Positions 48,887 through 58,253 of a stretch of DNA of 64,000 nt are shown piece by piece (the stretch's first letter is position 1; every line of letters starts with the position of its first letter). Below the pieces are notes generated by a model. The model was not told the origin of the DNA. It made no database searches and saw only the letters and a program-made list of their open reading frames with translations. The stretch is from Streptomyces carminius (GTDB lineage Bacteria > Actinomycetota > Actinomycetes > Streptomycetales > Streptomycetaceae), in assembly GCF_002794255.1 (NCBI RefSeq), contig NZ_PGGW01000010.1:27917-91916 (forward strand), in the 5' to 3' direction. The translations under genes were made by a program, and so were the position numbers.

Positions 48887-50869
48887 ATGACTGACGACCT
48901 CCTCGCGGCCACTCCGCCGGACGCGGGATCGCGGTACGACGCCTCCGCGATCGTGGTGTTCTCCGGACTGCAGGCCGTACGCCGCAACCCCTCCATGTAC
49001 ATCGGCTCCACCGACGCGGACGGCCTGCACCACCTGGTGTACGAACTGCTCGACAACGCCGTGGACGAGTACGAGGCCGGCCACTGCCGTGAGCTGTCGG
49101 TGACACTGGGCGCGGACGGCTCGTGCGCGGTCGGGGACGACGGCCGGGGCATTCCGGTCGGCCCTCACCCGGACACCGGCCGGCCCGCCTGCGAGGTGGT
49201 GCTCACCACGCTGCACGCCGGCGGCAAGTTCGGCGGCGGCACCTACGTCCGCTCCGCCGGCCTGCACGGTGTCGGCCTGTCCTGCGTCAACGCGCTCGCC
49301 CAGTGGCTCCGGGTGGACATCCGGCGCGACGGCGTCCACCACACACAGGAGTACGTCCGGGGCGAACCGCGCACGGAGCTGACCGATGCCGGCGTCACAC
49401 GGAGCCGGGGCACCACCGTCACCTTCCGCCCGGACCCGGAGATCTTCGACACCTGCCGGTTCTCCGCGCGGATCATCGGCGAGCGCCTCCAGGAGATCGC
49501 GTTCCTGCACAGCGGGCTCACCGCCCGGCTGGTGGACGAGCGCAGTGGCACGGTGGCCGAGTACAGCTTCGACGGCGGGGTCCGGGCCTTCCTCGGCCAC
49601 CTCAACTCCGACACCGCGACCGTCCATCCCGAACCGGTGGTGGTGTCCTACGCCGGTGACACGGTCTCGTTCGACCTCGCCTTCCAGTGGACCGAGGGCT
49701 ACACCGAGGACCTGCGCGGTTTCGTCAACGGGGTCCGCACCGACCAGGGCGGCGCCCACGTGGACGGCATCCGGGCCGCCCTCGCCACGGTGATCAACCG
49801 GTACGCGACGGCCCACCGCCTGTTGGACTCCCGCACCGGTGAGCGGATCACCACCGTCGACATCCTCGAAGGGCTCACCGCGGTGGTGTCGTTGCGGATG
49901 GTGGGCCCCAAGTTCGACGGGCAGACCAAGAAGCGGCTGCAGAACCCCGAGATCAGAAGACTCGTACAGGATGTCGTGGACGCGGGATTCACCCGGGCCG
50001 TGGAGACCGACGAGACCCTCGGCCACCGTGTGGTGGGGCGCGCACTGGACGCCACCCGGGCCCGGCTCGCCGCCCGGCTCGCCAGCCGGACCGCCCGCCA
50101 CCAGCGACGTGAGCTGGACATCGACTACGGGGTCTACCAACGGCAGTTCGGCATCCGGTCGAAGAACTGGCACGACTCGTGCGCCTGGCTGACCGACGAG
50201 GAACTGCTCGCCAAGCACGCCGAGCTGTGCGACGTGCCCCCGGACGCCCGCCTGCTCGACGTCTGTTGCGGCAGCGGCGTTGTCGGCGCTTCGTTCCGGG
50301 ACCGGGTCGGGGAGACGATCGGTCTGGACCTCACACCGGAGATGGTCGCGCTGGCCTCGACCCGGCTGGACCGTGTCGATCAGGGCACCGTCTACGACCT
50401 GCCCTACCCCGACGACTCCTTCGACCTCGTGGTCACCCGCGAGGTGCTGCATCTGCTGCCCCAGCCCGAGCGCCCGGTGTCGGAGATCTTCCGTGTGCTG
50501 CGGCCCGGCGGGCAGTTCATCGTCGGCCAGATCGTCCCCTTCGCCGACGAGGACGCCTTCTGGATGTACCGCGTCTTCAAGAAGAAACAGCCGCTGCTGT
50601 ACCAGATGTTCCGCGAGGAGGACTTCCGCTCCCTGCTGGTCGACGCCGGCTTCACCGGCGTACGGATGACGGAGTACCTGCTGTGGGAGTCCATCGACCA
50701 GTGGATCGACACCCATGAGACGACCCCCGCGCACCGCAGGGAGATCCAGCGGTTGTTCTACGAGGCACCGCGTGAGGTCAGGGAAGTGCATCCGTTCGAA
50801 ATCCTGCCCGACGGTTCCATCCGTGACCAATGGCGGTGGTGCGTCTACTCTCTGAGGAAGCCGTGGTGA
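48887..50869 (+). CDS. DNA gyrase B ATPase/transducer module fused to a SAM methyltransferase
   Basis: A 660-residue protein with an architecture I have not met before. Residues 15-220 are a GyrB-type GHKL ATPase: MYIGSTDADGLHHLVYELLDN (Glu53, Asn57), DDGRGIPV (84-91), HAGGKFGGG (110-118) and GLHGVG (125-130). Residues 220-400 are the GyrB transducer domain with GQTKKRLQN (switch Lys348/349). The TOPRIM and tail domains of GyrB are absent. Residues 411-660 are a class I methyltransferase (LLDVCCGSGVVG 456-467, GLDLTPEM 479-486, RVLRPGGQF) paralogous to the protein at 47510. The frame is uninterrupted and codon use matches its neighbours. It could be an ATP-gated methyltransferase, or a decoy for a gyrase-binding product. 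Confidence 0.9.
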   Translation: MTDDLLAATPPDAGSRYDASAIVVFSGLQAVRRNPSMYIGSTDADGLHHLVYELLDNAVDEYEAGHCRELSVTLGADGSCAVGDDGRGIPVGPHPDTGRPACEVVLTTLHAGGKFGGGTYVRSAGLHGVGLSCVNALAQWLRVDIRRDGVHHTQEYVRGEPRTELTDAGVTRSRGTTVTFRPDPEIFDTCRFSARIIGERLQEIAFLHSGLTARLVDERSGTVAEYSFDGGVRAFLGHLNSDTATVHPEPVVVSYAGDTVSFDLAFQWTEGYTEDLRGFVNGVRTDQGGAHVDGIRAALATVINRYATAHRLLDSRTGERITTVDILEGLTAVVSLRMVGPKFDGQTKKRLQNPEIRRLVQDVVDAGFTRAVETDETLGHRVVGRALDATRARLAARLASRTARHQRRELDIDYGVYQRQFGIRSKNWHDSCAWLTDEELLAKHAELCDVPPDARLLDVCCGSGVVGASFRDRVGETIGLDLTPEMVALASTRLDRVDQGTVYDLPYPDDSFDLVVTREVLHLLPQPERPVSEIFRVLRPGGQFIVGQIVPFADEDAFWMYRVFKKKQPLLYQMFREEDFRSLLVDAGFTGVRMTEYLLWESIDQWIDTHETTPAHRREIQRLFYEAPREVREVHPFEILPDGSIRDQWRWCVYSLRKPW

Positions 50870-50876
50870 GAACTGT

Positions 50877-52208
50877 ATGACCCTGCCCGTGCACACCGGC
50901 GATGTACCCGGCGTGCTCCACACACTGCACGACCGGCTCGCACGGTTGCGTACCCTGCGCCACAGCGATGTGCGGCGGTTCTCCGCACAGGTGCGCTCCG
51001 TCCTGGTGGTCGCCTCCAGTTCACGGGGCGGCTCCAGCATGGTCACCGAGATCCTGCGCGCCTCACGGGCTCTCGTGCACCTCCAGGCGGAGATCAACCC
51101 GTTCCTCCGGCTGGCCGGACTGGGCTTCGCCGACAGCGGGACCGGTTCGGACCGGCTCGACGCCTCCCATGCGACGGCGCTCACGTCGGCCGCACGGGAA
51201 CTGCTCGACGAGGAGCTGGCCAGGGACGCGGGCACGGCGGCCGACCTCCCCGACCCGGAGCAGTTCTCGCTCGACGTGGCGTGGCGACTCGCGGTGCAGT
51301 GGCCGGAGCTGCCGCTCAGCCCGCTCGCCGTGGCCGACCGGGTGCGTCACCTGCTGCTGCGCGACACACCGTCGTGGGACCCCGCGGTGGTCACCATGAC
51401 CGTGCTGCGCGAGCTGCACCGGCAGGGCGTACCGGTCAGCCCGTGGTACTACGACCTGCCGCGGGAGCTGTTGCGCCGCGAGGGGTTCGGCAGCCCCTCA
51501 CCCTGCGCACCCGGCCGGCTCCTCGTCGAGGAGCCGCCCTTCGTGCTGGCCCGGCCCTGGCGCAGGGCGTCCCCGGCCGATCTGCGCGACAAGACACTGG
51601 TGATCAAAACCCCCAGCAACGCCTACCGGCTGGATTTCCTGCGCGCGTTCTTCCCCAACGCCCGGCTGCGCGTCCTGCATCTGACCCGCAACCCGGCCGC
51701 CGCGGTGAACGGTCTGTACGACGGCTGGCTGCACAACGGCTTCCACGCCCACCGGATGACAGCACCCCTGGCGATCGCCGACTACGTCGAACAGTGTCCG
51801 GACAACCGGTGGTGGTGGAAGTTCGACCTGCCGCCCGGCTGGCAGCACTACACCGGCGCACCATTGCCGCGCGTGTGCGCCTTCCAGTGGCGCAGCAGCC
51901 ATCAGGCAGTGCTCGACGACCTCGACCGCACCCGCACCGACAGTCTCACCCTGCACTTCGAGGACCTCATCAGCGGACCGGACCGCCGCGTCACGTCCTT
52001 CGAGCGTCTGTGCGACTGGCTCGGCATCCCGCTGGACGGAGAGTTCCGGCACGCCGTCCACCACGGCATCGCTCCCGTGGTCGCCACCGCGCGACCCCGG
52101 GCCGGCCGCTGGCAGGACCGGGCGGATCTGATCGGGCGCAGTCTGGACACGGCCACCCTTCAGGTGGCCGACCGGCTCGGATACGCCGACACCGGCGACT
52201 GGATCTGA
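50877..52208 (+). CDS. Sulfotransferase 2 (long form)
   Basis: A 443-residue sulfotransferase-superfamily protein. The phosphosulfate loop is VVASSSRGGSSMVTEILR (near residues 43-60). A long insertion of about 160 residues separates it from the 3'-phosphate block LRVLHLTRNPAAAVNGLYDGW, followed by LTLHFEDLISGPDRRV and FERLCDWLGIP. It is clearly different from sulfotransferase 1 and may act on a bulkier substrate. ATG 50877 lies seven bases after the fusion gene stop. It is the last gene of the operon and of the island; the next gene is convergent backbone. Confidence 0.82.
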   Translation: MTLPVHTGDVPGVLHTLHDRLARLRTLRHSDVRRFSAQVRSVLVVASSSRGGSSMVTEILRASRALVHLQAEINPFLRLAGLGFADSGTGSDRLDASHATALTSAARELLDEELARDAGTAADLPDPEQFSLDVAWRLAVQWPELPLSPLAVADRVRHLLLRDTPSWDPAVVTMTVLRELHRQGVPVSPWYYDLPRELLRREGFGSPSPCAPGRLLVEEPPFVLARPWRRASPADLRDKTLVIKTPSNAYRLDFLRAFFPNARLRVLHLTRNPAAAVNGLYDGWLHNGFHAHRMTAPLAIADYVEQCPDNRWWWKFDLPPGWQHYTGAPLPRVCAFQWRSSHQAVLDDLDRTRTDSLTLHFEDLISGPDRRVTSFERLCDWLGIPLDGEFRHAVHHGIAPVVATARPRAGRWQDRADLIGRSLDTATLQVADRLGYADTGDWI

Positions 52209-52310
52209 CACCGGCCGCTCAGCACACGCCGTCACCCGAAGGCGCGCCCCGCCGGCGGGCCCGGCACGCCCACCAGCGGCCCGGGAGGTGACGGCGGCGC
52301 CACCGAACGC

Positions 52311-54557
52311 CTAGCCCACGGGCTCCGCGGGGGAGGGGGCGCTCTCGCGGGCGTCCTCGCGGAGCTCGAACCAGATGGTCTTGCCCCGGCCCACCGGCAC
52401 CACCCCCCAGGACTCCGCCAGCATCTCCAGCAGCAGCAGGCCGCGGCCGCGGGCGGCCAGCTCGCCGGGGTCGCGGCGGTGGGGCAGTTCCTCGCTGCTG
52501 TCGGTGACCTCCACGCGCAGCACGCGCGAGCCGGGCGGCCCGGTCATCTCGACGGTCACCGCGGCGTCCCCCTCGGTGTGCAGCAGGGCGTTGGTCAGCA
52601 GCTCCGACAGCAGCAGGACGGCGCCCTCCGCCTGCTCGTCGGCCGCCCAGTCGTACAGCAGCTCGCGCAGCTGGTGGCGGGCGTCCGCGACCCGGACCGG
52701 CTCGCTCTGGGCGACGGTCAGCACGTTCCGGCGGACGGTGCCCCGGCGCGGCCGCGCGCCCTCGCCCCGGTGCAGCAGCAGCAGCGCGATGTCGTCCTCC
52801 CGGCCGCCGCTCCGCCAGGTGCCCGGCCCGGCGGCCAGGCCGGTGCCGGTCATGTGGCGCGGCGGCGAGCCGTGCATCGTACGGATCAGCTCGTCGGCCA
52901 GTTTCTCCATCGAGTCGGGCCGCAGGCTCCCCAGGGCCTCGCGCAGCCGCTCCCAGCCGGTCCCGTAGTCGTGTCCGCCCGTCTCCACCAGCCCGTCGGT
53001 GAACAGCAGCAGCGTGTCGCCCCGGCCCAGCACCAGCCGGGTGGTCGGGTAGTCCGCCGCCGGGTCCACTCCCAGCGGCGGTCCGGCGGGCACCGAGGGG
53101 GACAGCACCGTGCCGTCGGCCATGCGCACCAGTGGGTCCGGGTGGCCCGCGCGGGCGAGGTCGAGGGTGCCCGTGGCCGGGTCGGTCTCCACGTACAGGC
53201 AGGTCGCGAAACGGTGGTCGTCGAGGCGGTCCGCCGCGTCCCGGGCGGTGGACGACAGCAGGTCCTCGGCCTCCAGCTCGGCCAGGAAGCGGCCGGCCCG
53301 GGAGAGCACCGCGTCGGGCCGGTGCCCCTCCAGGGCGTAGGCGCGCAGCGCGATCCGCAGCTGGGTCATGACGCCCGCGGCCCGCACGTCGTGTCCCTGC
53401 ACGTCACCGATGACCAGCGCGGTGTGCCCCGAGGGCAGCGGGATCACGTCGTACCAGTCGCCGCCCACCTGGAGGCCGCCACCGGTCGGCAGGTACCGGC
53501 TGGCCAGCGACATGCCGGGGACGTCCGTCGCGCGGGCGGGCCGCATGGCGCGCCGGAGGCTGTCGGCCAGCTCCCGCTGGGACTCCTGGATGTGCACCCG
53601 GGACAGCGCCTGGGCGAGCAGCCGGGCCACCGTCGTCAGGACGTACCGCTCGTCCGGGGTGAAGGGGGCCGGCTCGCGGTAGGTGATCATCCAGGAGCCG
53701 ATGGTCCGCCCGCCCACCGCCAGCGGCAGGTACGCCCAGGAGCGGCGGTCGTACGGCTGGACCGCGGGCCAGGCGGCGGGGAAGCGGCGGCGGTACTCGT
53801 CGGGGGAGCCGAGGTAGAGGGCCCGGCCGGTGCGGGCCACCACGGCGCCCGGGTAGTCGCTGTCCAGCGGCACGTCGCCGAAGAACCGGTGGGAGGCGGA
53901 GGGCATCCCGTAGTAGCCGAGCGGGACCAGCCGGTCGCCGCGGACCCCGAAGAGGACGAAGTCGGCGGCCGGCAGGCCGGCCATCAGCTCCGCCGCGGTC
54001 CGTATCACGTCCGCCGTGGTCTCGGCCTCGGCCAGCACCTGCCCCGCGCCCATCAGGAACTCCTCGCGGGAGCGCCGCCGGTCGCCGGCGGCCGGTGCCT
54101 GCCCGGCGGGGGTGTCCACGGGATCGCCGAGCTCCACCCTGGGCCCGGCGGGGAGGGCGGCGGAGTGGTCCTCCTCGGCCCCGGACGGCGCGGCCGTGGA
54201 CGTCTCGGCCATCAGGCCGTACAGCACCAGGTCCGAGGTGTCCTGCTGCTCCAGCGCCTGGTCGGCGAGGGCCGCCCGGAGACGCAGGGTCCGTACGACG
54301 GTGCCGTCCTCCGCCACGGTCCGCAGCAGCGCCTCGGCGACGGTCCCCTCGGTGACGGCCAGTGCCGCGATGTTGTACAGCTCGGTGTAGTCGAACGAGT
54401 GAATGCGGGGACGCAGGGCCTCCAGGGGGACGGTGGTCTCCTCGGGAGCCAGCCCGAACAGACGGGCCGCGGTGGCGTCCAGCGTGCACAGACCGGTGCT
54501 GTTGTCCCAGACGAAGCAGCCGGTGCCGATGGCCGAGAGGATATCCGCTATGCGCAC
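52311..54557 (-). CDS. PAS/GAF-SpoIIE phosphatase with C-terminal anti-sigma-type ATPase domain
   Basis: A 748-residue signalling protein. Residues 1-110 resemble a PAS domain (FVWDNSTGLCTLDATAARLFGL), 165-330 a GAF domain, 345-570 a PP2C-like SpoIIE phosphatase (GGDWYDVIPLPSGHTALVIGDVQGHD, LLLFTDGLVETGG), and 620-735 an RsbW/HATPase_c-type domain (LLLSELLTNALLHTEG, RGRGLLLLEMLAESWG). Such proteins switch anti-sigma antagonists by dephosphorylation and kinase activity in one chain and link stress or redox cues to sigma factors. It is cytoplasmic. It is monocistronic, divergent from aspS. Partners are not encoded nearby. Confidence 0.9.
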   Translation of the reverse strand: MRIADILSAIGTGCFVWDNSTGLCTLDATAARLFGLAPEETTVPLEALRPRIHSFDYTELYNIAALAVTEGTVAEALLRTVAEDGTVVRTLRLRAALADQALEQQDTSDLVLYGLMAETSTAAPSGAEEDHSAALPAGPRVELGDPVDTPAGQAPAAGDRRRSREEFLMGAGQVLAEAETTADVIRTAAELMAGLPAADFVLFGVRGDRLVPLGYYGMPSASHRFFGDVPLDSDYPGAVVARTGRALYLGSPDEYRRRFPAAWPAVQPYDRRSWAYLPLAVGGRTIGSWMITYREPAPFTPDERYVLTTVARLLAQALSRVHIQESQRELADSLRRAMRPARATDVPGMSLASRYLPTGGGLQVGGDWYDVIPLPSGHTALVIGDVQGHDVRAAGVMTQLRIALRAYALEGHRPDAVLSRAGRFLAELEAEDLLSSTARDAADRLDDHRFATCLYVETDPATGTLDLARAGHPDPLVRMADGTVLSPSVPAGPPLGVDPAADYPTTRLVLGRGDTLLLFTDGLVETGGHDYGTGWERLREALGSLRPDSMEKLADELIRTMHGSPPRHMTGTGLAAGPGTWRSGGREDDIALLLLHRGEGARPRRGTVRRNVLTVAQSEPVRVADARHQLRELLYDWAADEQAEGAVLLLSELLTNALLHTEGDAAVTVEMTGPPGSRVLRVEVTDSSEELPHRRDPGELAARGRGLLLLEMLAESWGVVPVGRGKTIWFELREDARESAPSPAEPVG

Positions 54558-54730
54558 TTTTCCACTTTATGTGGTTCTTGGTGACGGCACCCGGCGGAAG
54601 GGGGCCGGACGGTACGCTGAGGCGTGCGTGCCCGCGTACCGCGGCCGGTGCGCCGCTCCCCCGAAAGGGGCGGGTCCCCCCGGTGGACGGCGCCTTCCCG
54701 ACAGGGACGGACGGAGCGGCCGGGCATCGC

Positions 54731-54800
54731 ACCGTGCGACGCCGTGCGACGCCGTGCGGCACAGCAGGACACCGCGCGGCACCGTGCGGCACAGTGACCC
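54731..54800 (+). repeat. Seven imperfect decamer tandem repeats in the aspS leader
   Basis: Consecutive ten-base units such as ACCGTGCGAC, GCCGTGCGAC, GCCGTGCGGC and ACCGCGCGGC, the last ones more degenerate. They end about 25 bases before the aspS start, on its non-coding leader. Confidence 0.6.
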
Positions 54801-54825
54801 GACAACCTGACGACTTGGACGAATG

Positions 54826-56598
54826 ATGCATCGGTACCGGTCCCACACCTGCGGCGAGCTCCGTGCCGCGGACATCGACACGGATGTCCGCCTCTCCGGC
54901 TGGCTGCACAACCGCCGGAACCTGGGCGGCATCCTCTTCATCGATCTGCGGGACCACCACGGCATCGTCCAGCTCGTCGTCCGCCCGGACACCGCGCCCT
55001 ACGAGGCGCTGAGCTCGATCTCCAAGGAGTCCGTCGTCCGCGTCGACGGCCGGGTCATCGCCCGCGGCGCGGAGAACGTCAACCCCGAGCTGCCCACCGG
55101 CGGGATCGAGGTCGAGGTCGGCGCCGTCGAGGTGCTCGGCGCCGCCGACCCGCTGCCCTTCACGGTCAACACCGAGGACGGCGTCAACGAGGAGCGGCGC
55201 CTGGAGTACCGCTTCCTCGACCTGCGCAAGGAGCGCATGCACCGCAACATCATGCTGCGCTCGGCGGTCATCGCCGCCATCCGGCAGAAGATGACGGCGC
55301 AGGGCTTCAACGAGCTGGCCACCCCGATCCTGTCGGCCACCTCCCCCGAGGGCGCCCGCGACTTCCTGGTGCCCTCCCGGCTCCACGCGGGGAAGTTCTA
55401 CGCGCTGCCGCAGGCCCCGCAGCAGTTCAAGCAGCTGCTGATGATCGCGGGCTTCGACCGCTACTTCCAGATCGCACCCTGCTTCCGCGACGAGGACGCC
55501 CGCGCCGACCGCTCGCCGGGCGAGTTCTACCAGCTCGACGTCGAGATGAGCTTCGTCGAGCAGGAGGACGTCTTCGGCGTCATCGAGAAGGTGATGACCG
55601 AGCTGTTCGAGGAGTTCGGCGGCGGCCGCCACGTCACCTCGCCCTTCCCGCGCATCCCGTTCCGCGAGGCGATGCTCAAGTACGGCTCCGACAAGCCGGA
55701 CCTGCGGGTGCCGCTGGAACTGGTGGACGTCACGGAGGTCTTCGCCGGCTCCGGCTTCAAGGCCTTCGCCGGCAGGCACGTCCGCGCCCTGGCCGTGCCG
55801 GACACCGCCGACCAGCCGCGCAGGTTCTTCGACCAGCTCGGCGAGTTCGCCGTCGAGCAGGGCGCCAAGGGCCTGGCCTGGGTGCGCGTCGGCGACGACA
55901 ACAAGCTGACCGGCCCGATCGCCAAGTTCCTCACCGAGGAGGACACCGCCGCGCTGCTGTCCCGGCTCGGCGCCAAGCCGGGCACGGCGGTCTTCTTCGG
56001 CGCGGGCGAGTTCGACGAGGTCTCGAAGATCATGGGCGCGGTCCGCGTCGAGGCCGGACGGCGCACCGGGCACTTCGCCGAGGACGTCTTCCGCTTCTGC
56101 TGGATCGTCGACTTCCCGATGTTCGAGAAGGACGAGGACACCGGGGCGGTCGAGTTCTCCCACAACCCGTTCTCCATGCCACAGGGCGGTCTGGAGGCGC
56201 TGGAGACCAAGGACCCGCTGGACATCCTCGCCTGGCAGTACGACATCGTCTGCAACGGCGTCGAGCTGTCCTCCGGCGCGATCCGGAACCACGAGCCGGA
56301 GGTCATGTTCAAGGCGTTCGAGATCGCCGGCTACAGCCGCGAGGAGGTCGAGCGCGAGTTCGGCGGCATGCTGCGCGCCTTCCACTTCGGCGCCCCGCCG
56401 CACGGCGGCATCGCCCCGGGCGTGGACCGCATCGTGATGCTCCTGGCGGACGAGCCCAACATCCGCGAGACCATCGCCTTCCCGCTCAACGGCAACGCCC
56501 AGGACCTGCTGATGGGCGCCCCGAGCGAGGTCGACGAGGCCCGGCTGAAGGAGCTGCACCTGTCGCTGCGGAAGCCGCCGCAGGCGAAGGAGAAGTAA
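54826..56598 (+). CDS. aspS: Aspartyl-tRNA synthetase
   Basis: A class IIb aminoacyl-tRNA synthetase of 590 residues that charges tRNA-Asp. The N-terminal OB-fold anticodon domain ([22 protein letters not shown]) precedes the catalytic core with motif 2 ([17 protein letters not shown]) and motif 3 ([15 protein letters not shown]); the bacterial GAD insertion lies between them (about 290-420). [12 protein letters not shown], the motif 1-2 loop typical of bacterial AspRS, is intact. ATG 54826 ([10 protein letters not shown]) is the usual start; ATG 54823 precedes it directly. The leader contains decamer repeats, no T-box seen. A 21-bp terminator follows. Confidence 0.97.
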   Translation: MHRYRSHTCGELRAADIDTDVRLSGWLHNRRNLGGILFIDLRDHHGIVQLVVRPDTAPYEALSSISKESVVRVDGRVIARGAENVNPELPTGGIEVEVGAVEVLGAADPLPFTVNTEDGVNEERRLEYRFLDLRKERMHRNIMLRSAVIAAIRQKMTAQGFNELATPILSATSPEGARDFLVPSRLHAGKFYALPQAPQQFKQLLMIAGFDRYFQIAPCFRDEDARADRSPGEFYQLDVEMSFVEQEDVFGVIEKVMTELFEEFGGGRHVTSPFPRIPFREAMLKYGSDKPDLRVPLELVDVTEVFAGSGFKAFAGRHVRALAVPDTADQPRRFFDQLGEFAVEQGAKGLAWVRVGDDNKLTGPIAKFLTEEDTAALLSRLGAKPGTAVFFGAGEFDEVSKIMGAVRVEAGRRTGHFAEDVFRFCWIVDFPMFEKDEDTGAVEFSHNPFSMPQGGLEALETKDPLDILAWQYDIVCNGVELSSGAIRNHEPEVMFKAFEIAGYSREEVEREFGGMLRAFHFGAPPHGGIAPGVDRIVMLLADEPNIRETIAFPLNGNAQDLLMGAPSEVDEARLKELHLSLRKPPQAKEK

Positions 56599-56618
56599 CC
56601 CGCCCGCACCACCCGCAC

Positions 56619-56666
56619 GCGCCCGGGGCCCGGCACCGTACGGAGACGGTGCCGGGCCCCGGGCGC
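56619..56666. terminator. Strong bidirectional terminator after aspS
   Basis: A perfect 21-bp stem (56619-56639 with 56646-56666) and a 6-base loop between the convergent aspS and phospholipase-D-family genes. Confidence 0.9.
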
Positions 56667-56800
56667 GCGCTCCGGCTCTCGCACCGGGCGGCTCCTCCCG
56701 CCGGAGTCCGCAGCCTCCGCGGCGGCGTACGGCCGGTGTCCGGGGAGCGAACCGTGCGGCAGGGCGGCGCCGGCGCGGGCGTGTCCGTGGTGCACGGCGG

Positions 56801-58051
56801 TCAGAGGAAGCGGCGGATCGGCACCACCGCCAGCTCCCGCGCCCGCTGCGACACCGGGCGCTTGCTCCACCGGTGGCCCTCGATGCCGACGCTGCGCTTG
56901 ACGTCCTCGTCGAAGTGCCCGTCCAGCATCGCGGTGAAGTCCTCGTCCAGCACGACGAGCATGACCTCCTCGTCGTGCTCCAGGGACCGCCGGTTGAGGT
57001 TGGTGGAGCCCACCAGTGAGGCGGTCCCGTCCACCGTGACGATCTTGGCGTGCATCATCGTCGGCTGGTACTCCCAGATCCGCACCCCGCACGCGGTCAG
57101 GGCCTCGTAGTGGTTCTGCCCGGCCAGTCGGCAGACCCGCTGGTCCGTGTACTTCCCCGGCACGAGGATCTCCACCTCCACCCCGCGCCGCGCGGTGGCG
57201 CACAGCAGGTCCACGAAGTACGAGTCGGGCGCGAAGTACGCGGTGGACAGCCGCACCCGTCTCTGTGCCGTCTCCAGCACCACCCGCAGCAGGGTCTGCA
57301 TGTCCTGCCAGCCGAAGCTGGCCGACCCCCGCACCACCTGCACCACCGCGCCGCCGGCCGGCTCGTGCTCGACGAAGCGGTCCCGCTCGTCGAACAGGAT
57401 GTCGGCGCACTCGGCCCAGTTCTGCGCGAACGCGGCGGCGATGCCGTCCACGGCCGGGCCGCGCACCTGCACATGGGTGTCGCGCCACTCGCCGGGGTTC
57501 CGGGCGTCGCCGCACCACTCCTCGGCTATCCCCACCCCGCCGGTGAAGGCGGTCCGCTCGTCCACCACCAGCACCTTGCGGTGGCAGCGGTGGTTCTGCT
57601 TCAGGGGGGAGAGCCACAGCGGCTTGCGGAACCAGGCGATCCGCACCCCGGCCCGGTCCATCATCTCCAGCAGGTCGCCCTCTATGAGCCGGCTGCCGAA
57701 GCCGTCCAGCAGCAGCCGCACCCGTACGCCCGCCCGGGCCCGCTCGGCCATGGCCTCGGCGAACTCCCGGGCTATGGCACCGCGCCAGTAGACGAACGTC
57801 ATCATGTCGATGGTGTGCTCGGCGGACCGGATGCTCTCCAGCATCGCCGGGAAGATCTCGTCTCCGTTGCGCAGCGGGACCAGGCAGTTGCCCTCGGTCG
57901 CGGCGATCCCTATCAGCCGTTCCAGCCGCCGCCGGAGCCGCCGTCTGTTGTCCTCCGCGCTTCTTTCCTCCGTGCTTCTTTCCTCCGCGCTGTCCGTGCT
58001 GTCCGCGGTGTCCGCGGTGCGGCCCTCGCGCTGGTCCTGGCCGACGTTCAT
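56801..58051 (-). CDS. Phospholipase D/cardiolipin synthase family protein
   Basis: A 416-residue enzyme with two HKD catalytic motifs: HRKVLVVDERTAFTGG in the first half and HAKIVTVDGTASLVGSTN in the second. This spacing is that of ClsA/ClsB-type phosphatidyltransferases, but the N-terminal membrane helices of ClsA are missing; instead there is an acidic, Ser/Glu-rich segment with a 9-base repeat (SAEERSTEERS). It should act at the inner face of the membrane, making cardiolipin or hydrolysing phospholipid. ATG 58051 follows GGAAGG. It converges on aspS and diverges from two small membrane protein genes. Confidence 0.88.
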   Translation of the reverse strand: MNVGQDQREGRTADTADSTDSAEERSTEERSAEDNRRRLRRRLERLIGIAATEGNCLVPLRNGDEIFPAMLESIRSAEHTIDMMTFVYWRGAIAREFAEAMAERARAGVRVRLLLDGFGSRLIEGDLLEMMDRAGVRIAWFRKPLWLSPLKQNHRCHRKVLVVDERTAFTGGVGIAEEWCGDARNPGEWRDTHVQVRGPAVDGIAAAFAQNWAECADILFDERDRFVEHEPAGGAVVQVVRGSASFGWQDMQTLLRVVLETAQRRVRLSTAYFAPDSYFVDLLCATARRGVEVEILVPGKYTDQRVCRLAGQNHYEALTACGVRIWEYQPTMMHAKIVTVDGTASLVGSTNLNRRSLEHDEEVMLVVLDEDFTAMLDGHFDEDVKRSVGIEGHRWSKRPVSQRARELAVVPIRRFL

Positions 58052-58253
58052 GGCACCTTCCCGAGGGGGATCGAACACGTCAAAAACCTGTCGGAGTCCG
58101 TATGCCCCGTATTCCTCTCGTTCCGCACTCCCGGCGCACTTCGCCCGGCAGGGATGGACCGCGCGACCGGGGGCAGACGACGGAACACCCGGAGCGGTGA
58201 CGAATCCGACGCCGGGGGGAACAGAGCGTCACAAGCCGACCTGAGGAGTCACC

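Noticed and set aside
48887..50100. Simple duplicate, drug-resistant gyrB gene
   Set aside because: TOPRIM and C-terminal gyrase domains are absent and a complete methyltransferase follows in frame, so it cannot replace GyrB.
33927..52208. Aminoglycoside cluster, suggested by the StrR-type regulator and amidinotransferase-fold enzyme
   Set aside because: No inositol or 2-deoxy-scyllo-inosose synthase, aminotransferase or dTDP-sugar genes, and the guanidino enzyme is not clearly StrB-like.
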